Source: Blastomonas ursincola (GTDB taxonomy: Bacteria > Pseudomonadota > Alphaproteobacteria > Sphingomonadales > Sphingomonadaceae). From it: a stretch of 64,000 bases of DNA. The position numbers were made by a program, and so were the translations under genes. How positions within the stretch are numbered: position 1 is the first letter of the stretch; the number at the start of each line of letters is the position of its first letter. The notes below the pieces were generated by a model, which saw only the letters and a list, made by a program, of their open reading frames with translations, ran no database searches and was not told where the DNA came from. Below, piece after piece: positions 54,522 to 63,509 of the stretch. Location of the stretch: contig NZ_VDES01000002.1 of NCBI RefSeq assembly GCF_013607875.1, forward strand, positions 823,638 to 887,637, read 5' to 3'.

Positions 54522-56491
54522 TAAGCGATTCACCATCAGATGCGCCCATAGCGCCACCCGCCGCCGGATCGGCAGCCGGGGAACCAGGCATGCAGCCTCC
54601 CGGGCATGACCATGGCAAGGGCAGTTCGGTCGCGGCACTGGCCTTCGGCGCGATCGGTATCGTGTTCGGCGATATCGGCACCAGCCCGATCTATGCCTTT
54701 CGCGAGACCTTTGCCGGCCACCATCCGCTGACGCCGGATGCCGAGCATATTTTCGGCGTCGTCAGCCTGATCTTCTGGTCGATGACCCTGGTCGTCGGGG
54801 TGCAATATGTCAGCATCCTGATGCGCGCCGACAACAAGGGGCAGGGCGGAAGTCTCGCTCTCGTCGCGCTGATCTCGCGCAGCATCGGGCGGACCAGCTA
54901 TGGCTGGCTGCTGATCCTGCTCGGTGTGTTCGCCACGGCGCTTTTCTATGGCGACAGCATGATCACGCCGGCGATCTCGGTGCTGTCGGCGGTGGAGGGA
55001 TTGACCGTGGTCAATCCCGGTCTGCAGCCGCTGGTCGTGCCGATCGCGGTGGGGCTGCTGGTCTTCCTGTTCTTCATCCAGTCGCGCGGAACGGCTAAGA
55101 TCGGGACGCTGTTCGCGCCGATCATGGTGCTGTATTTCGGCACGATCGCGGTGCTGGGCATGTACCAGATCGTGTTCAACCCTGAAATTCTGCTCGCGCT
55201 GAACCCCTGGTTCGCGATCCGTTTTTTCATCAACGATGGCTGGTTCGCGTTTCTGGCGCTCGGCTCGGTTGTGCTCGCGGTGACGGGGGCGGAGGCACTC
55301 TATTCGGACATGGGCCATTTCGGGCGGGGACCATTGCGCCTTTCCTGGTTCGGCTTTGTCATGCCCGCGCTGCTGATCAACTATTTCGGCCAGGGCGCGA
55401 TGATCATCGGCATGTCGCCCGAGGTCGCGGCCGAGACGATCAGGAACCCGTTCTTCCTGCTTGCGCCCGATGTGCTGCGCCTGCCGCTGGTGCTGCTCGC
55501 GACCGGCGCGACCTTCATCGCCAGCCAGGCGGTGATCTCGGGCGCGTTCTCGATCACGCATCAGGCGATCCAGCTCGGCTATATCCCGCGCCTGTCGATC
55601 AAGCACACCAGCGCGTCGGAAAGCGGACAGATCTACATTCCGCTGATCAACTGGGTGTTGATGGTCGCGGTGATCCTGCTGGTGCTGAGCTTCCAGAGCT
55701 CGAGCAACCTCGCTGCGGCCTATGGCATCGCGGTGACGGGTGCGATGCTGATCGACACCTGCCTGATGGCGGTGCTGCTGATCGCGATGTGGAAATGGAA
55801 GCTCTGGATGGCGATCCCGATCATCGTCACCTTCGTGGTGGTCGATGGCGCCTATTTCCTCGCCAACGCCACCAAGATCCCCGATGGCGGCTGGTTCCCG
55901 CTGGTCATCGGCGCGTTCACCTTCACGCTGCTCACCACCTGGGCGCGCGGGCGCAAGCTGATGCGCGAAACGATGATCGAGAGCGCGCTGCCGATCGAGG
56001 TGTTCGTGAAGTCCGCGCAGGGCTCTGCAACCCGGGTCAAGGGCACCGCGATCTTCATGGCCTCGGCGACCACCGGCGTGCCCACCGCGCTGCTGCACAA
56101 CATGAAGCACAACAAGGTGATCCATGAGCGCGTGGTCATCCTGACCGTGCAGATCATGGAAGTGCCCTATGTCACCGACGCCAACCGCTTCCAGGTCGAG
56201 GACCTGGGCCATGGCTTCTACCGCATGGTGTTGCGCTATGGTTTCATGCAGTCGACCGACGTTCCCGCCGCGCTCAAGGACGTGAAGGAATTGTGCGGCG
56301 GCAAGTTCGAGATGCTGCAGACCAGCTTCTTCCTGTCGCGCCAGACGCTGCTCACCGCCGAGCGGCCCGGCATGCCGGTCTGGCGCGAGAAGATCTTTGC
56401 CTGGATGCTGCGCAATTCGGCGAGCCCGATGGAATTCTTCAACCTGCCCTCGAACCGCGTGGTCGAACTGGGCAGCCAGCTCGAGATCTGA
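54518..56491 (+). CDS. kup: potassium uptake protein Kup
   Basis: A 657-residue potassium/proton symporter with about 12 membrane helices and a cytoplasmic C-terminal domain. The first helix carries [23 protein letters not shown], the family signature, followed by [15 protein letters not shown] and [20 protein letters not shown]. The N-terminal 35 residues are Pro/Gly-rich and not conserved. No ribosome-binding site is evident at ATG 54518; a short coupled leader ORF overlaps it. Confidence 0.95.
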   Translation: MISDSPSDAPIAPPAAGSAAGEPGMQPPGHDHGKGSSVAALAFGAIGIVFGDIGTSPIYAFRETFAGHHPLTPDAEHIFGVVSLIFWSMTLVVGVQYVSILMRADNKGQGGSLALVALISRSIGRTSYGWLLILLGVFATALFYGDSMITPAISVLSAVEGLTVVNPGLQPLVVPIAVGLLVFLFFIQSRGTAKIGTLFAPIMVLYFGTIAVLGMYQIVFNPEILLALNPWFAIRFFINDGWFAFLALGSVVLAVTGAEALYSDMGHFGRGPLRLSWFGFVMPALLINYFGQGAMIIGMSPEVAAETIRNPFFLLAPDVLRLPLVLLATGATFIASQAVISGAFSITHQAIQLGYIPRLSIKHTSASESGQIYIPLINWVLMVAVILLVLSFQSSSNLAAAYGIAVTGAMLIDTCLMAVLLIAMWKWKLWMAIPIIVTFVVVDGAYFLANATKIPDGGWFPLVIGAFTFTLLTTWARGRKLMRETMIESALPIEVFVKSAQGSATRVKGTAIFMASATTGVPTALLHNMKHNKVIHERVVILTVQIMEVPYVTDANRFQVEDLGHGFYRMVLRYGFMQSTDVPAALKDVKELCGGKFEMLQTSFFLSRQTLLTAERPGMPVWREKIFAWMLRNSASPMEFFNLPSNRVVELGSQLEI

Positions 56492-56502
56492 GGAGCTTCG
56501 CC

Positions 56503-56802
56503 ATGATCGTCATCGCCGGTTTCTATCGCTTTCCGCTCGACCAGATCGAGGCAGTGAAGCCCGCAATGGCGAAGATGATCGCGCTCAGCCGGGCAGAACC
56601 GGGCTGCGGCCATTATGCCTTCTCGTTCGACGTGGTCGAGCCCGGCATGGTGCGCGTCAGCGAATCCTGGGCGGATGAGGATGCGCTGAAGGCGCACGCG
56701 GCGAGCGCGCACATGGCCCAATGGCGCGCCGCCAGCGCGGCGCACGGCATCCACGATCGCACGATCACCGCCTATGAGGTGACCGGCGAGCGCTCGCTTT
56801 AA
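56503..56802 (+). CDS. antibiotic biosynthesis monooxygenase-domain protein
   Basis: A 99-residue ferredoxin-like-fold protein (ABM family). The core is IAGFYRFPLDQIEAVKPAMAKMIALSRAEPGCGHYAFSFD, followed by ESWADEDALKAHAASAHM, containing the usual histidines. Such dimers act as cofactor-free oxygenases or simply bind small aromatic molecules. AGGAG sits seven bases before ATG 56503, and it begins 11 bases after kup. Confidence 0.85.
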   Translation: MIVIAGFYRFPLDQIEAVKPAMAKMIALSRAEPGCGHYAFSFDVVEPGMVRVSESWADEDALKAHAASAHMAQWRAASAAHGIHDRTITAYEVTGERSL

Positions 56803-56804
56803 GG

Positions 56805-57716
56805 TCAGCAGCGCAGCCCCAGCGTCCGTTTCTGCATGTCATAGGTCAGGCTGGCGCAGCCTTTCAGGAACGCGCGCCCGGCGACGATGCGCAGATCGAC
56901 ATCGCGCTTCTTGTCGCCCACCACGACGATCTCGTCCGAGTCCGCACTCGCCTGGTCGGCCGCGGCAATGCCGCTGGCATCGCCATAATCGCTGTAGCGC
57001 ACATCGGCGGTAACAAGCTGGCGCGAGCCCAGCGCGATGGGCTGGGCGAGGGTCATTTCGCGGGTGGGGCGCTGGATGCCGTAAAAGATCAGCGTCTGGC
57101 GCGGCTGGCCGGTGAACTTGCCGCCGCGATACTGCGCGAGCCAGTTGCCGGTGGGCGCGCTGACCAGAGTTTCGTCGCGGGCGAGGCTGAACTGGAAGCG
57201 CACCTTCTCGTCAGCAAGGTTCAAGGTCGTGCCGACACCCAGGCGCCCAAGAAAGCCGAAATTGTCGAGCGGAAGGCTGATGTCGCTTGCCCCGGGACCC
57301 GCCTCGCCGAGCCGGAAAGTGACCTTCTTGTACGGCAGCGAAGCCGGACTGATCGTACCGTCGGCGATGGTAGAGCTTTGCCGATCGGTCCAGAAGATGC
57401 GCTGCTTCTTCTCGCCCGCGCCATAATCGACCCGGTGCACCGACGAGTTGCCATTGATCTTTTCGGGCCCCACCATGCTGCGAAACGCGAGCATGCCCGG
57501 CTTGAGGCCAAGCTTCGCAGCGACATCGGCGTTGAGCGTGGGCGCTTCGGCGGCTTCAGGTCGCACCTCCAGCCGCAGCGGCTGGCCGTTGATCGTGACA
57601 TCGATGATGTTGTCGCCGGAGAGAACCAGCTCGTCCGGGAGCGAAGGCCCGGCCTTGGCCAGGGCAGGAGAAGCAAGAACCAGTGCCGGAATGATGAAAC
57701 TGCAAGCGACCCGCAT
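56805..57716 (-). CDS. secreted retropepsin-fold-like protein, catalytic Asp not seen
   Basis: A 303-residue exported protein (signal peptide to about ASPALA). Two copies of a protease-like strand pattern are suggested: DVTINGQPLRLEVRPEAAEAPTLNADVAAKLGLKPG early, and a final RIVAGRAFLKGCASLTYDMQKRTLGLRC that resembles the end of aspartyl-protease domains. The position where retropepsins have DTG reads RPE, so it may be an inactive binding protein. ATG 57716 has GGGAG upstream, inside a hairpin. Function is unknown. Confidence 0.55.
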   Translation of the reverse strand: MRVACSFIIPALVLASPALAKAGPSLPDELVLSGDNIIDVTINGQPLRLEVRPEAAEAPTLNADVAAKLGLKPGMLAFRSMVGPEKINGNSSVHRVDYGAGEKKQRIFWTDRQSSTIADGTISPASLPYKKVTFRLGEAGPGASDISLPLDNFGFLGRLGVGTTLNLADEKVRFQFSLARDETLVSAPTGNWLAQYRGGKFTGQPRQTLIFYGIQRPTREMTLAQPIALGSRQLVTADVRYSDYGDASGIAAADQASADSDEIVVVGDKKRDVDLRIVAGRAFLKGCASLTYDMQKRTLGLRC

Positions 57717-57723
57717 ATAAAAA

Positions 57724-57751
57724 CTCCCGTGCTGAATGAACACCACGGGAG
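57724..57751 (-). promoter_or_regulatory. hairpin with T-run that contains the ribosome-binding site of the downstream gene
   Basis: On the minus strand CTCCCGTG and CACGGGAG pair around a 12-base loop, followed by five T and then ATG 57716. The 3' arm contains GGGAG, the likely ribosome-binding site. It could terminate the upstream nitronate monooxygenase transcript or block initiation. Confidence 0.5.
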
Positions 57752-57803
57752 CTATACTAATAGAGCCAATGCTGACCGGCAGATGAATTGCCGGGCTTCG
57801 CGA

Positions 57804-58778
57804 TCAATAATTCGTCCGCGCCAGTAGAGAGGCCTTGGCGGCCTGGTATTCGGCGGTGAGGCGGGCGACCATGTCGGCGACCGTATCGACCTTGCCGACC
57901 GCGCCGATGCCCTGGCCGCTGCCCCAGATGTCGCGCCACGCCTTGGCTTCGGTATTGCCGCCCGATCCAAAGTTCATCGTGCTGTAATCGCCCTTGGGCA
58001 GATTGTCGGGATCGAGCCCGGCATTGACGATCGACTGGCGCAGGTAATTGCCCGACACGCCGGTGAACAGGTCCGAATAGACGATGTCCGCGGCGCGTCC
58101 TTCGACGATGCCGTTCTTGTAGCCGTCGGTGGCGCGCGCCTCTTCAGTGGCGATGAAGGCCGAACCGATATAGGCGAAGTCCGCGCCCATTGCCTGCGCG
58201 GCGAGGATCGAGGCACCGCAGGCGATCGATCCCGACAGCGCGATGGGTCCATCGAACCAGCTGCGGATTTCCTGCATCAGCGCGAAGGGCGAGATGGTGC
58301 CGGCATGTCCGCCAGCGCCCGCCGCAACGGGGATCAGGCCGTCGGCGCCCTTTTCGATTGCCTTGCGCGCGAAGCGGTCGTCGATCACGTCGTGCATGGT
58401 GATGCCGCCCCAGTCGTGCACCGCCTTGTTCAGGTCCTCGCGCGCGCCGAGCGATGTGATGATCATCGGCACCTGCCACTTGGCGCAGGTCATCAGGTCG
58501 GCTTCGAGCCGGTCGTTCGACTTGTGGACGATCTGGTTGACCGCAAAGGGTGCGGCGGGCTTGTCCGGGTTGGCGCGGTTATACTCGGCCAGTTCCTCGG
58601 TGATCTGGTGCAGCCACTCGTCAAGCTGTGCCTGGGGCCGCGCATTGAGCGCCGGGAACGAGCCGATCACGCCCGCCTTGCACTGGGCAATGACGAGCTC
58701 CGGGCCGGAAATGATGAACAGCGGCGACCCGATCACGGGCAGGCGCAGGTTGTCGCAAAGCGGAGATGGCATGGTCAT
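57804..58778 (-). CDS. nitronate monooxygenase
   Basis: A 324-residue FMN TIM-barrel enzyme. It contains LRLPVIGSPLFIISGPELVIAQCKAG, PVAAGAGGHAGTISPFAL (flavin phosphate loop) and ALSGSIACGASILAAQAMGADFAYIGSAF, typical of the 2-nitropropane dioxygenase/NMO family, which oxidises alkyl nitronates to carbonyls and nitrite. The frame opens with a TTG at 58820; ATG 58778 starts just before the conserved strand and is preferred. Confidence 0.87.
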   Translation of the reverse strand: MTMPSPLCDNLRLPVIGSPLFIISGPELVIAQCKAGVIGSFPALNARPQAQLDEWLHQITEELAEYNRANPDKPAAPFAVNQIVHKSNDRLEADLMTCAKWQVPMIITSLGAREDLNKAVHDWGGITMHDVIDDRFARKAIEKGADGLIPVAAGAGGHAGTISPFALMQEIRSWFDGPIALSGSIACGASILAAQAMGADFAYIGSAFIATEEARATDGYKNGIVEGRAADIVYSDLFTGVSGNYLRQSIVNAGLDPDNLPKGDYSTMNFGSGGNTEAKAWRDIWGSGQGIGAVGKVDTVADMVARLTAEYQAAKASLLARTNY

Positions 58779-58865
58779 GGCGGGGACATTAACCTGGGTT
58801 TCGTTGGTGTCCAGAGGCAATTAAGCGGCCAATTAAGTTTTGATTGGGGATGGGTTTGGAAGTGC

Positions 58866-58896
58866 AAAATCCTCCCCGAGACGAGGTCGGGGAGGA
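58866..58896 (-). terminator. Rho-independent terminator of leuA
   Basis: TCCTCCCCGA (58870-58879) and TCGGGGAGGA (58887-58896) form a 10-bp stem. On the minus strand it is followed by TTTTG. It lies 12 bases after the leuA stop. Confidence 0.85.
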
Positions 58897-58908
58897 CTTG
58901 ACGTTGCT

Positions 58909-60573
58909 CTACAACTCCTCGAGCGCGCTCAGCACGGCCTTGATCGAGGCCGTCGCGACATCCTCGTCCACGCCCACCCCGAAGCAGGGCGAGCGGCCGT
59001 CGATCGCGCATTCGACATAGGCCGCTGCGCGCGCCTTGGAGCCCGAACCGATGGCGTGCTCGCGATAATCGGCAATGTCGATCGCGATGCCCAGCGCCGA
59101 CGACAGCGCGTCGACCACGCCCGAGATCAGGCCATTGCCGCGCCCGCTGACCGGGATTTCCTGTCCGTTCGCCAGGATGCGCCCGACGAACAGCCGGTCG
59201 GCGCCCGCCTTGCGCTCCTCGTAATCGACCAGCCGGTACTTGCCGGTGCCATCGAGGTGATAGCGCTGCTGGAACGCCTGCCAGATATCCGCAGAGCTGA
59301 GCTCGACGCTTTTCGCATCGGCGAGCGCCTGCACGGTCTTGCTGAAATCGGCCTGGAGCCGCTTGGGCAGCTTGAGCCCCTGGTCCTGTTCGAGCACCCA
59401 GGCGACGCCGCCCTTGCCCGACTGCGAGTTGACGCGGATCACCGCCTCGTAGCTGCGGCCGATATCCGCCGGGTCGAGCGGCAGATAGGGAACCGCCCAG
59501 ATCTGGTCGTTGCGCTTTTCCTGCGCGGCAAAGCCCTTCTTGATCGCATCCTGATGGCTGCCGGAAAAGGCGGTGAACACCAGCTCGCCCGCATAGGGGT
59601 GCCGCTCGGGCACTTTCAGCTGGTTGCAATATTCGACCGTCTTGACGATCTCGTCCATGTCCGAGAAATCGAGGCCGGGGTGCAGCCCCTGCGTGTACAT
59701 GTTGAGGCCGAGCGCCACGAGATCGACATTGCCGGTGCGCTCGCCATTGCCGAACAGGCAGCCCTCGATCCGGTCCGCGCCGGCCATCAGGCCGAGTTCC
59801 GCCGCCGCAATACCCGATCCGCGGTCGTTATGCGGGTGCAGGCTGATCACGACGCAGTCGCGCTTGCTGATATGGCGGCACATCCATTCGATCTGGTCCG
59901 CATAGATATGCGGGCCCGCCGCCTCGACGGTGGCGGGCAGGTTGAGGATCAGCGGCTTGTCGGGGGTCGGCTGGAGCACCTCCATCACCGCCTCGCACAC
60001 CTCCAGGCTGAAATCGAGCTCGGCGGTGGAGAAGGTTTCAGGGCTGTATTCGAAATGCCAGTCGGTCTCAGGGTATTTCGCTGCCTGTTCCTTGAGGATG
60101 TTCGCGCCCTCGACCGCGATCGCCTTCACGCCCGCACGGTCGAGCCCGAACACGATCTCGCGCCACGCCGGGGACACGGCGTTATACAGGTGAACGATGG
60201 CGCGGTGCACGCCGGCCAGGCTCTCGAAGCTGCGCTCGATCAGGTCGCGGCGCGATTGGGTGAGCACCTGCACGGTGACATCCTGCGGGATCTTGCCGCC
60301 ATCGACGAGGCCGCGGATGAAGTTGAACTCGGTCTCGCCGGCGGAGGGGAAACCGACCTCGATCTCCTTGAGGCCGATCTTGACCAGCAGGTCGAAGAAG
60401 CGCTGCTTCTTGGCGCCGTCCATCGGATCGATCAGCGCCTGGTTGCCGTCGCGCATGTCGGTGGAAAGCCAGCGCGGCGGGGCGGTGATGACCGCATCGG
60501 GCCAGGTCCGGTTGGGCAGGTCGACGCGCGGGAACGGCCTGTATTTCTGCGAGGGATGGTCAAGCATCGGCAT
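58909..60573 (-). CDS. leuA: 2-isopropylmalate synthase
   Basis: A 554-residue enzyme of the first committed step of leucine synthesis, condensing acetyl-CoA with 2-oxoisovalerate. The catalytic barrel has STDMRDGNQALIDPM, EVGFPSAGETEFNF and SLHPHNDRGSGIAAAELGLMAGADRIEGCLFGNGERTGN with metal ligands. The C-terminal part (GKGGVAWVLEQDQGLKLPK to VLSALEEL) is the leucine-binding regulatory domain, so feedback inhibition is expected. ATG 60573 is chosen. A leucine-rich leader peptide and terminator lie upstream. Confidence 0.95.
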   Translation of the reverse strand: MPMLDHPSQKYRPFPRVDLPNRTWPDAVITAPPRWLSTDMRDGNQALIDPMDGAKKQRFFDLLVKIGLKEIEVGFPSAGETEFNFIRGLVDGGKIPQDVTVQVLTQSRRDLIERSFESLAGVHRAIVHLYNAVSPAWREIVFGLDRAGVKAIAVEGANILKEQAAKYPETDWHFEYSPETFSTAELDFSLEVCEAVMEVLQPTPDKPLILNLPATVEAAGPHIYADQIEWMCRHISKRDCVVISLHPHNDRGSGIAAAELGLMAGADRIEGCLFGNGERTGNVDLVALGLNMYTQGLHPGLDFSDMDEIVKTVEYCNQLKVPERHPYAGELVFTAFSGSHQDAIKKGFAAQEKRNDQIWAVPYLPLDPADIGRSYEAVIRVNSQSGKGGVAWVLEQDQGLKLPKRLQADFSKTVQALADAKSVELSSADIWQAFQQRYHLDGTGKYRLVDYEERKAGADRLFVGRILANGQEIPVSGRGNGLISGVVDALSSALGIAIDIADYREHAIGSGSKARAAAYVECAIDGRSPCFGVGVDEDVATASIKAVLSALEEL

Positions 60574-60651
60574 GAGAGAAGCGCCCTGTCTGAATGGCTG
60601 TGCGATAGGCAGGCCGAGCGGCGAGCGCAACCGGCTGCTGGTGTTTCGGGA

Positions 60652-60716
60652 GGGAAAAAGCCCTTAGGCGCGGGGCACGCCGTTGCGGCGCGCACAAGGT
60701 CAGCCGCGCCTAAGGG
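60652..60716 (-). terminator. attenuator terminator upstream of leuA
   Basis: On the minus strand CCCTTAGGCGCGG (60716-60704) and CCGCGCCTAAGGG (60673-60661) are perfect 13-bp complements, followed by CTTTTT (60660-60655). An inner 8-bp hairpin around CAA sits between them. The 5' arm overlaps the leader-peptide stop codon. Confidence 0.85.
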
Positions 60717-60757
60717 CGCGTAAGTCGCAGACCGAGAAGAAGGGCGTGGACCGTCAT
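60710..60757 (-). CDS. leucine-rich leader peptide of the leuA attenuator
   Basis: A 15-codon ORF encoding MTVHALLLGLRLTRP, with five leucine codons (CTT, CTT, CTC, CTG, CTT), ending in TAG inside the 5' arm of the terminator. This is the expected form of a leader peptide whose translation senses charged tRNA-Leu. No strong ribosome-binding site is evident. Such ORFs are too short for ordinary gene calling. Confidence 0.8.
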   Translation of the reverse strand: MTVHALLLGLRLTRP

Positions 60758-60883
60758 TTCGGAAGCGTCATTGCGTCAAATGGCGTGCAGGCGCAATAAA
60801 AAAATCATTTGCCGGGTGATGAAACCTGAGCCGCGCTTCAGGCGAACCGCAGGCCATTCCCTGACTCGAAAGGTATTCCAGCG

Positions 60884-61357
60884 ATGAAACACATGATGAC
60901 GGCGCTCGCCCTCGCGCTTTCCGCAACTGGTCTTGCGACGGGCAGCGCAGCCCTGGCAGGACCGGTCTATACCGGGCTGCAGGGCGATGTCGCGGTCGGC
61001 GGCTATGATGCCGTATCCTATTTCACCGGCGACGGAACGCCCGCCAAGGGCTCGGCCGAATTCGCGGTGCGACATGGCAATGCCGTCTATCATTTCGCCA
61101 ATGCCGAAAATGCCGCGAAATTCCAGGCGGACCCTGCGCATTACGCGCCGCAATATGGCGGGCACTGCGCCTGGGCGATGGCGCGCGGCTATCTCGCGCC
61201 GGGCGATCCGTTGCAATCGCGCGTCGTCGACGGCAAGCTGTACCTGAACTTCAACGCCGAGGTGAAAGCCAAGTGGCTGCAGGACATTCCCGGCTTCATC
61301 GCCAGCGGCGACAAGAACTGGCCGGGCTTTCCCGATGACGCGAAGTTCGGGGGCTAG
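60884..61357 (+). CDS. exported YHS-domain protein
   Basis: A 157-residue protein with a signal peptide (to about AALA) and a YHS domain: AVGGYDAVSYFTGDG, VYHFANAENAAKFQADPAHYAPQYGGHCAWAMARG. YHS domains are linked to metal binding, often copper or heavy metals. The single Cys (GGHCAW) and histidines could be ligands. The start is ATG 60884, in a divergent position to leuA. Confidence 0.85.
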   Translation: MKHMMTALALALSATGLATGSAALAGPVYTGLQGDVAVGGYDAVSYFTGDGTPAKGSAEFAVRHGNAVYHFANAENAAKFQADPAHYAPQYGGHCAWAMARGYLAPGDPLQSRVVDGKLYLNFNAEVKAKWLQDIPGFIASGDKNWPGFPDDAKFGG

Positions 61358-61375
61358 GACCAGTAAAGGCTCCTC

Positions 61376-61535
61376 TCGTCATTCCCGCGAAAGCGGGAAT
61401 CCCGCTTCGTTTGCGCACCGCAAAATAACAGCGGGACCCCCGCCCGCGCGAGGGGTGACGGACAAAGCTGAAGGCCCCGCAAACCCGCTTGAGCGAGCGC
61501 GGGGCCTTCGACAGGCTCTATTTGAGCGGAGGTGG
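61376..61535. repeat. REP-like repeats between convergent genes
   Basis: CATTCCCGCGAAAGCGGGAATCCCGC (61379-61404), a related GCGGGACCCCCGCCCGCGCG unit to 61460, and CCTTCGACAGGCTC...TTGAGCGGAGG (61506-61533) fill the space between the YHS gene and the YceI gene. The units recur at 18.6, 21.6, 46.0 and 49.2 kb. Confidence 0.75.
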
Positions 61536-61539
61536 AAGC

Positions 61540-62172
61540 TTACTGCTTTTCGAACGCCACGCTGATGTCGAGCTCGACCTCGTCGCTGACCATCGGCAGG
61601 GCGTAGGCGATGCCGAAATCGCTGCGCTTGATCGTGGTTTCGGCTTCGAAGCCAATGGTGGCCTTCTTGTTGAACGGGTTGTTCCCCGCGCCGGTGAACT
61701 CGGCGTCGAGCACGACTTCCTTGGTCACGCCGTTCAGCGTCAGGTTGCCGGTGATCTTGGCGGTCATTCCGCTGGCGACGACCTTGGTCGAGACGAAGCG
61801 CGCATCAGCTGGCGCGGGGCCGAAGAAGTCGGGCTTGCCGCCATCCTTGCCAGCGCGCAGCAGATGGCTGGTGAGGCCGGCACTTGCCGTGGTGACCTTG
61901 GCAACCGGGATGGTCACATCCACCTTGGCGGCATTGGGGTTGGCAGGGTCGATGGTCAACGTGCCGGCGACATCGCCGAAAATGCCGAAATAGTCGTTGA
62001 AGCCGAAATGGTTGACTTCCCAGCCGATCAGCGAATGGCCGGGGTCGGTCTTGTAGGTACCGGCGGTGACGCGCGACGCGTCCTTCTGGCCGGGCAGCTG
62101 CATGCCCTGGCCGATCAGCGGCGTGGTGGCGACAGCGGCGGCGAGGGCGAGGATGGCGATGGTCTTGCGCAT
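61540..62172 (-). CDS. exported YceI-family lipocalin-like protein
   Basis: A 210-residue protein with a signal peptide (MRKTIAILALAAAVAT to TPLIGQG). The YceI fold markers are TYKTDPGHSLIGWEVNHFGFNDYFGIFGD, KITGNLTLNGVTKEVVLDAEF and IKRSDFGIAYALPMVSDEVELDISV. The family binds isoprenoid quinones or similar lipids in the periplasm. AAGGAG lies ahead of ATG 62172; the long ORF upstream runs through bioA on another frame and is not real. Confidence 0.9.
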   Translation of the reverse strand: MRKTIAILALAAAVATTPLIGQGMQLPGQKDASRVTAGTYKTDPGHSLIGWEVNHFGFNDYFGIFGDVAGTLTIDPANPNAAKVDVTIPVAKVTTASAGLTSHLLRAGKDGGKPDFFGPAPADARFVSTKVVASGMTAKITGNLTLNGVTKEVVLDAEFTGAGNNPFNKKATIGFEAETTIKRSDFGIAYALPMVSDEVELDISVAFEKQ

Positions 62173-62255
62173 GACGAACTCCTTGGGAGGGTAGGAAGCC
62201 CGAAACTGTGGCTCCGAGGCCCCCAAGTCAATCATTGTTCCGCGCAACGCAGCGT

Positions 62256-63509
62256 TTACGTTTTGCGCTCCAAGCCATCGCGCACCACGGCATAGACATG
62301 GCTCAGCTGCTCGGCCGTGATGCAATAGGGCGGCATGACATAGACGGTGTTGCCCAGCGGCCGGATCAGCACGCCATGCGCCTTGCCGAACGCGTTCAGA
62401 TGCACCGCCCAGTTCGACAGGTAACCGCTGGTATCGGCAGCAAGATCGAACGCGGCGATTGTGCCGCACTGGCGCGTGCTTTCGACCTTGGGATGCGATG
62501 CGATCGCGGTCAGCTCGGAGGCCTGCATCGCGGCAAGCCCGACGATCCGCGCCTGCACCGGCTCGTCGCGCCAGATGGAAAGGTTGGCCACCGCCGCCGC
62601 GCAGGCGATCGGGTTGGCGGTATAGCTGCTCGAATGGAAGAAGCAGTCGGCGCGGTCCTGCGACCAATGCGCCATGAAGATATCCTCGCGCGCCATGGTG
62701 ACGGCCAGCGGCACCGCCCCGCCGGTCAATCCCTTGGACAGGCACATTATGTCGGGCACCACGCCTGCCTGTTCGCAGGCGAGCAGGCTGCCAGTGCGGC
62801 CCCAGCCGGTCATCACCTCGTCGGCGATGAACAGCACGCCATGGCGGGCGCAGATCGAGGCCATCTCGGCGAGGACATGCGGCGGGTAGAACAGCATACC
62901 GCCCGCACCCAGCACCAGCGGCTCGACGATGAACGCCGCCGCGCCTGCCTTGCACGCCGCCTCCAGCGCATCGAGCGTCGCCTGCTCGGCCCCGGTCGCG
63001 GGGAAGGGGATGCTGGTCACGTCGAATAGCAGCGGCGCATAGGGCCGGTTGAACACGCCGCGCGCGCCCACTGACATCGCGCCGATGGTGTCGCCGTGAT
63101 AGCTGTGCTCCATCACGATGATGCCCTGGCGCGGTTCTTTCCGGTTGTGGAAATAGCCGAGCGCCATTTTCAGCGCGACCTCGACCGCAGTCGACCCTGA
63201 ATCGCTGAAGAACACGCGGGTCAGTGCCTCGGGCATGATCTCGGTCAGACCGCGCGCCAGCGTCTCTGCCGGTTCGTGCGTCCATCCGGCAAAGATGATC
63301 TGGTCGAGCCGGTCCGCCTGCTCGCGGATCGCGGCCATGATGCGCGGATGCGCATGGCCGTGCGTCGTTACCCACCAGCTCGAGATCGCATCGATCCATG
63401 TCCGGCCATCGGCGCCATGCAGCAGCGCGCCTTGCCCGCGCGCGATCAGCGGAATGTCCTCACCCAGCCCATGCTGGGTGAACGGATGCCAGACCGGGGA
63501 ATCGCTCAT
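62256..63509 (-). CDS. bioA: adenosylmethionine-8-amino-7-oxononanoate aminotransferase
   Basis: A 417-residue PLP aminotransferase of biotin synthesis that makes 7,8-diaminopelargonate with SAM as amino donor. It begins WHPFTQHGLGEDIPLI and contains FSDSGSTAVEVALKMA, MEHSYHGDTIGAMSVG, FIADEVMTGWGRTG and the PLP lysine in LSKGLTGG (Lys259). Length is normal. Its start overlaps the bioD stop by ATGA. Confidence 0.95.
   Translation of the reverse strand: MSDSPVWHPFTQHGLGEDIPLIARGQGALLHGADGRTWIDAISSWWVTTHGHAHPRIMAAIREQADRLDQIIFAGWTHEPAETLARGLTEIMPEALTRVFFSDSGSTAVEVALKMALGYFHNRKEPRQGIIVMEHSYHGDTIGAMSVGARGVFNRPYAPLLFDVTSIPFPATGAEQATLDALEAACKAGAAAFIVEPLVLGAGGMLFYPPHVLAEMASICARHGVLFIADEVMTGWGRTGSLLACEQAGVVPDIMCLSKGLTGGAVPLAVTMAREDIFMAHWSQDRADCFFHSSSYTANPIACAAAVANLSIWRDEPVQARIVGLAAMQASELTAIASHPKVESTRQCGTIAAFDLAADTSGYLSNWAVHLNAFGKAHGVLIRPLGNTVYVMPPYCITAEQLSHVYAVVRDGLERKT

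Noticed and set aside
54536..56212. 558-codon minus-strand frame opposite kup
   Set aside because: Histidine/arginine/aspartate-rich shadow of kup with no motif.
58840..60723. 627-codon plus-strand frame opposite leuA
   Set aside because: Shadow frame; leuA motifs, the terminator and the attenuator all support the minus strand.
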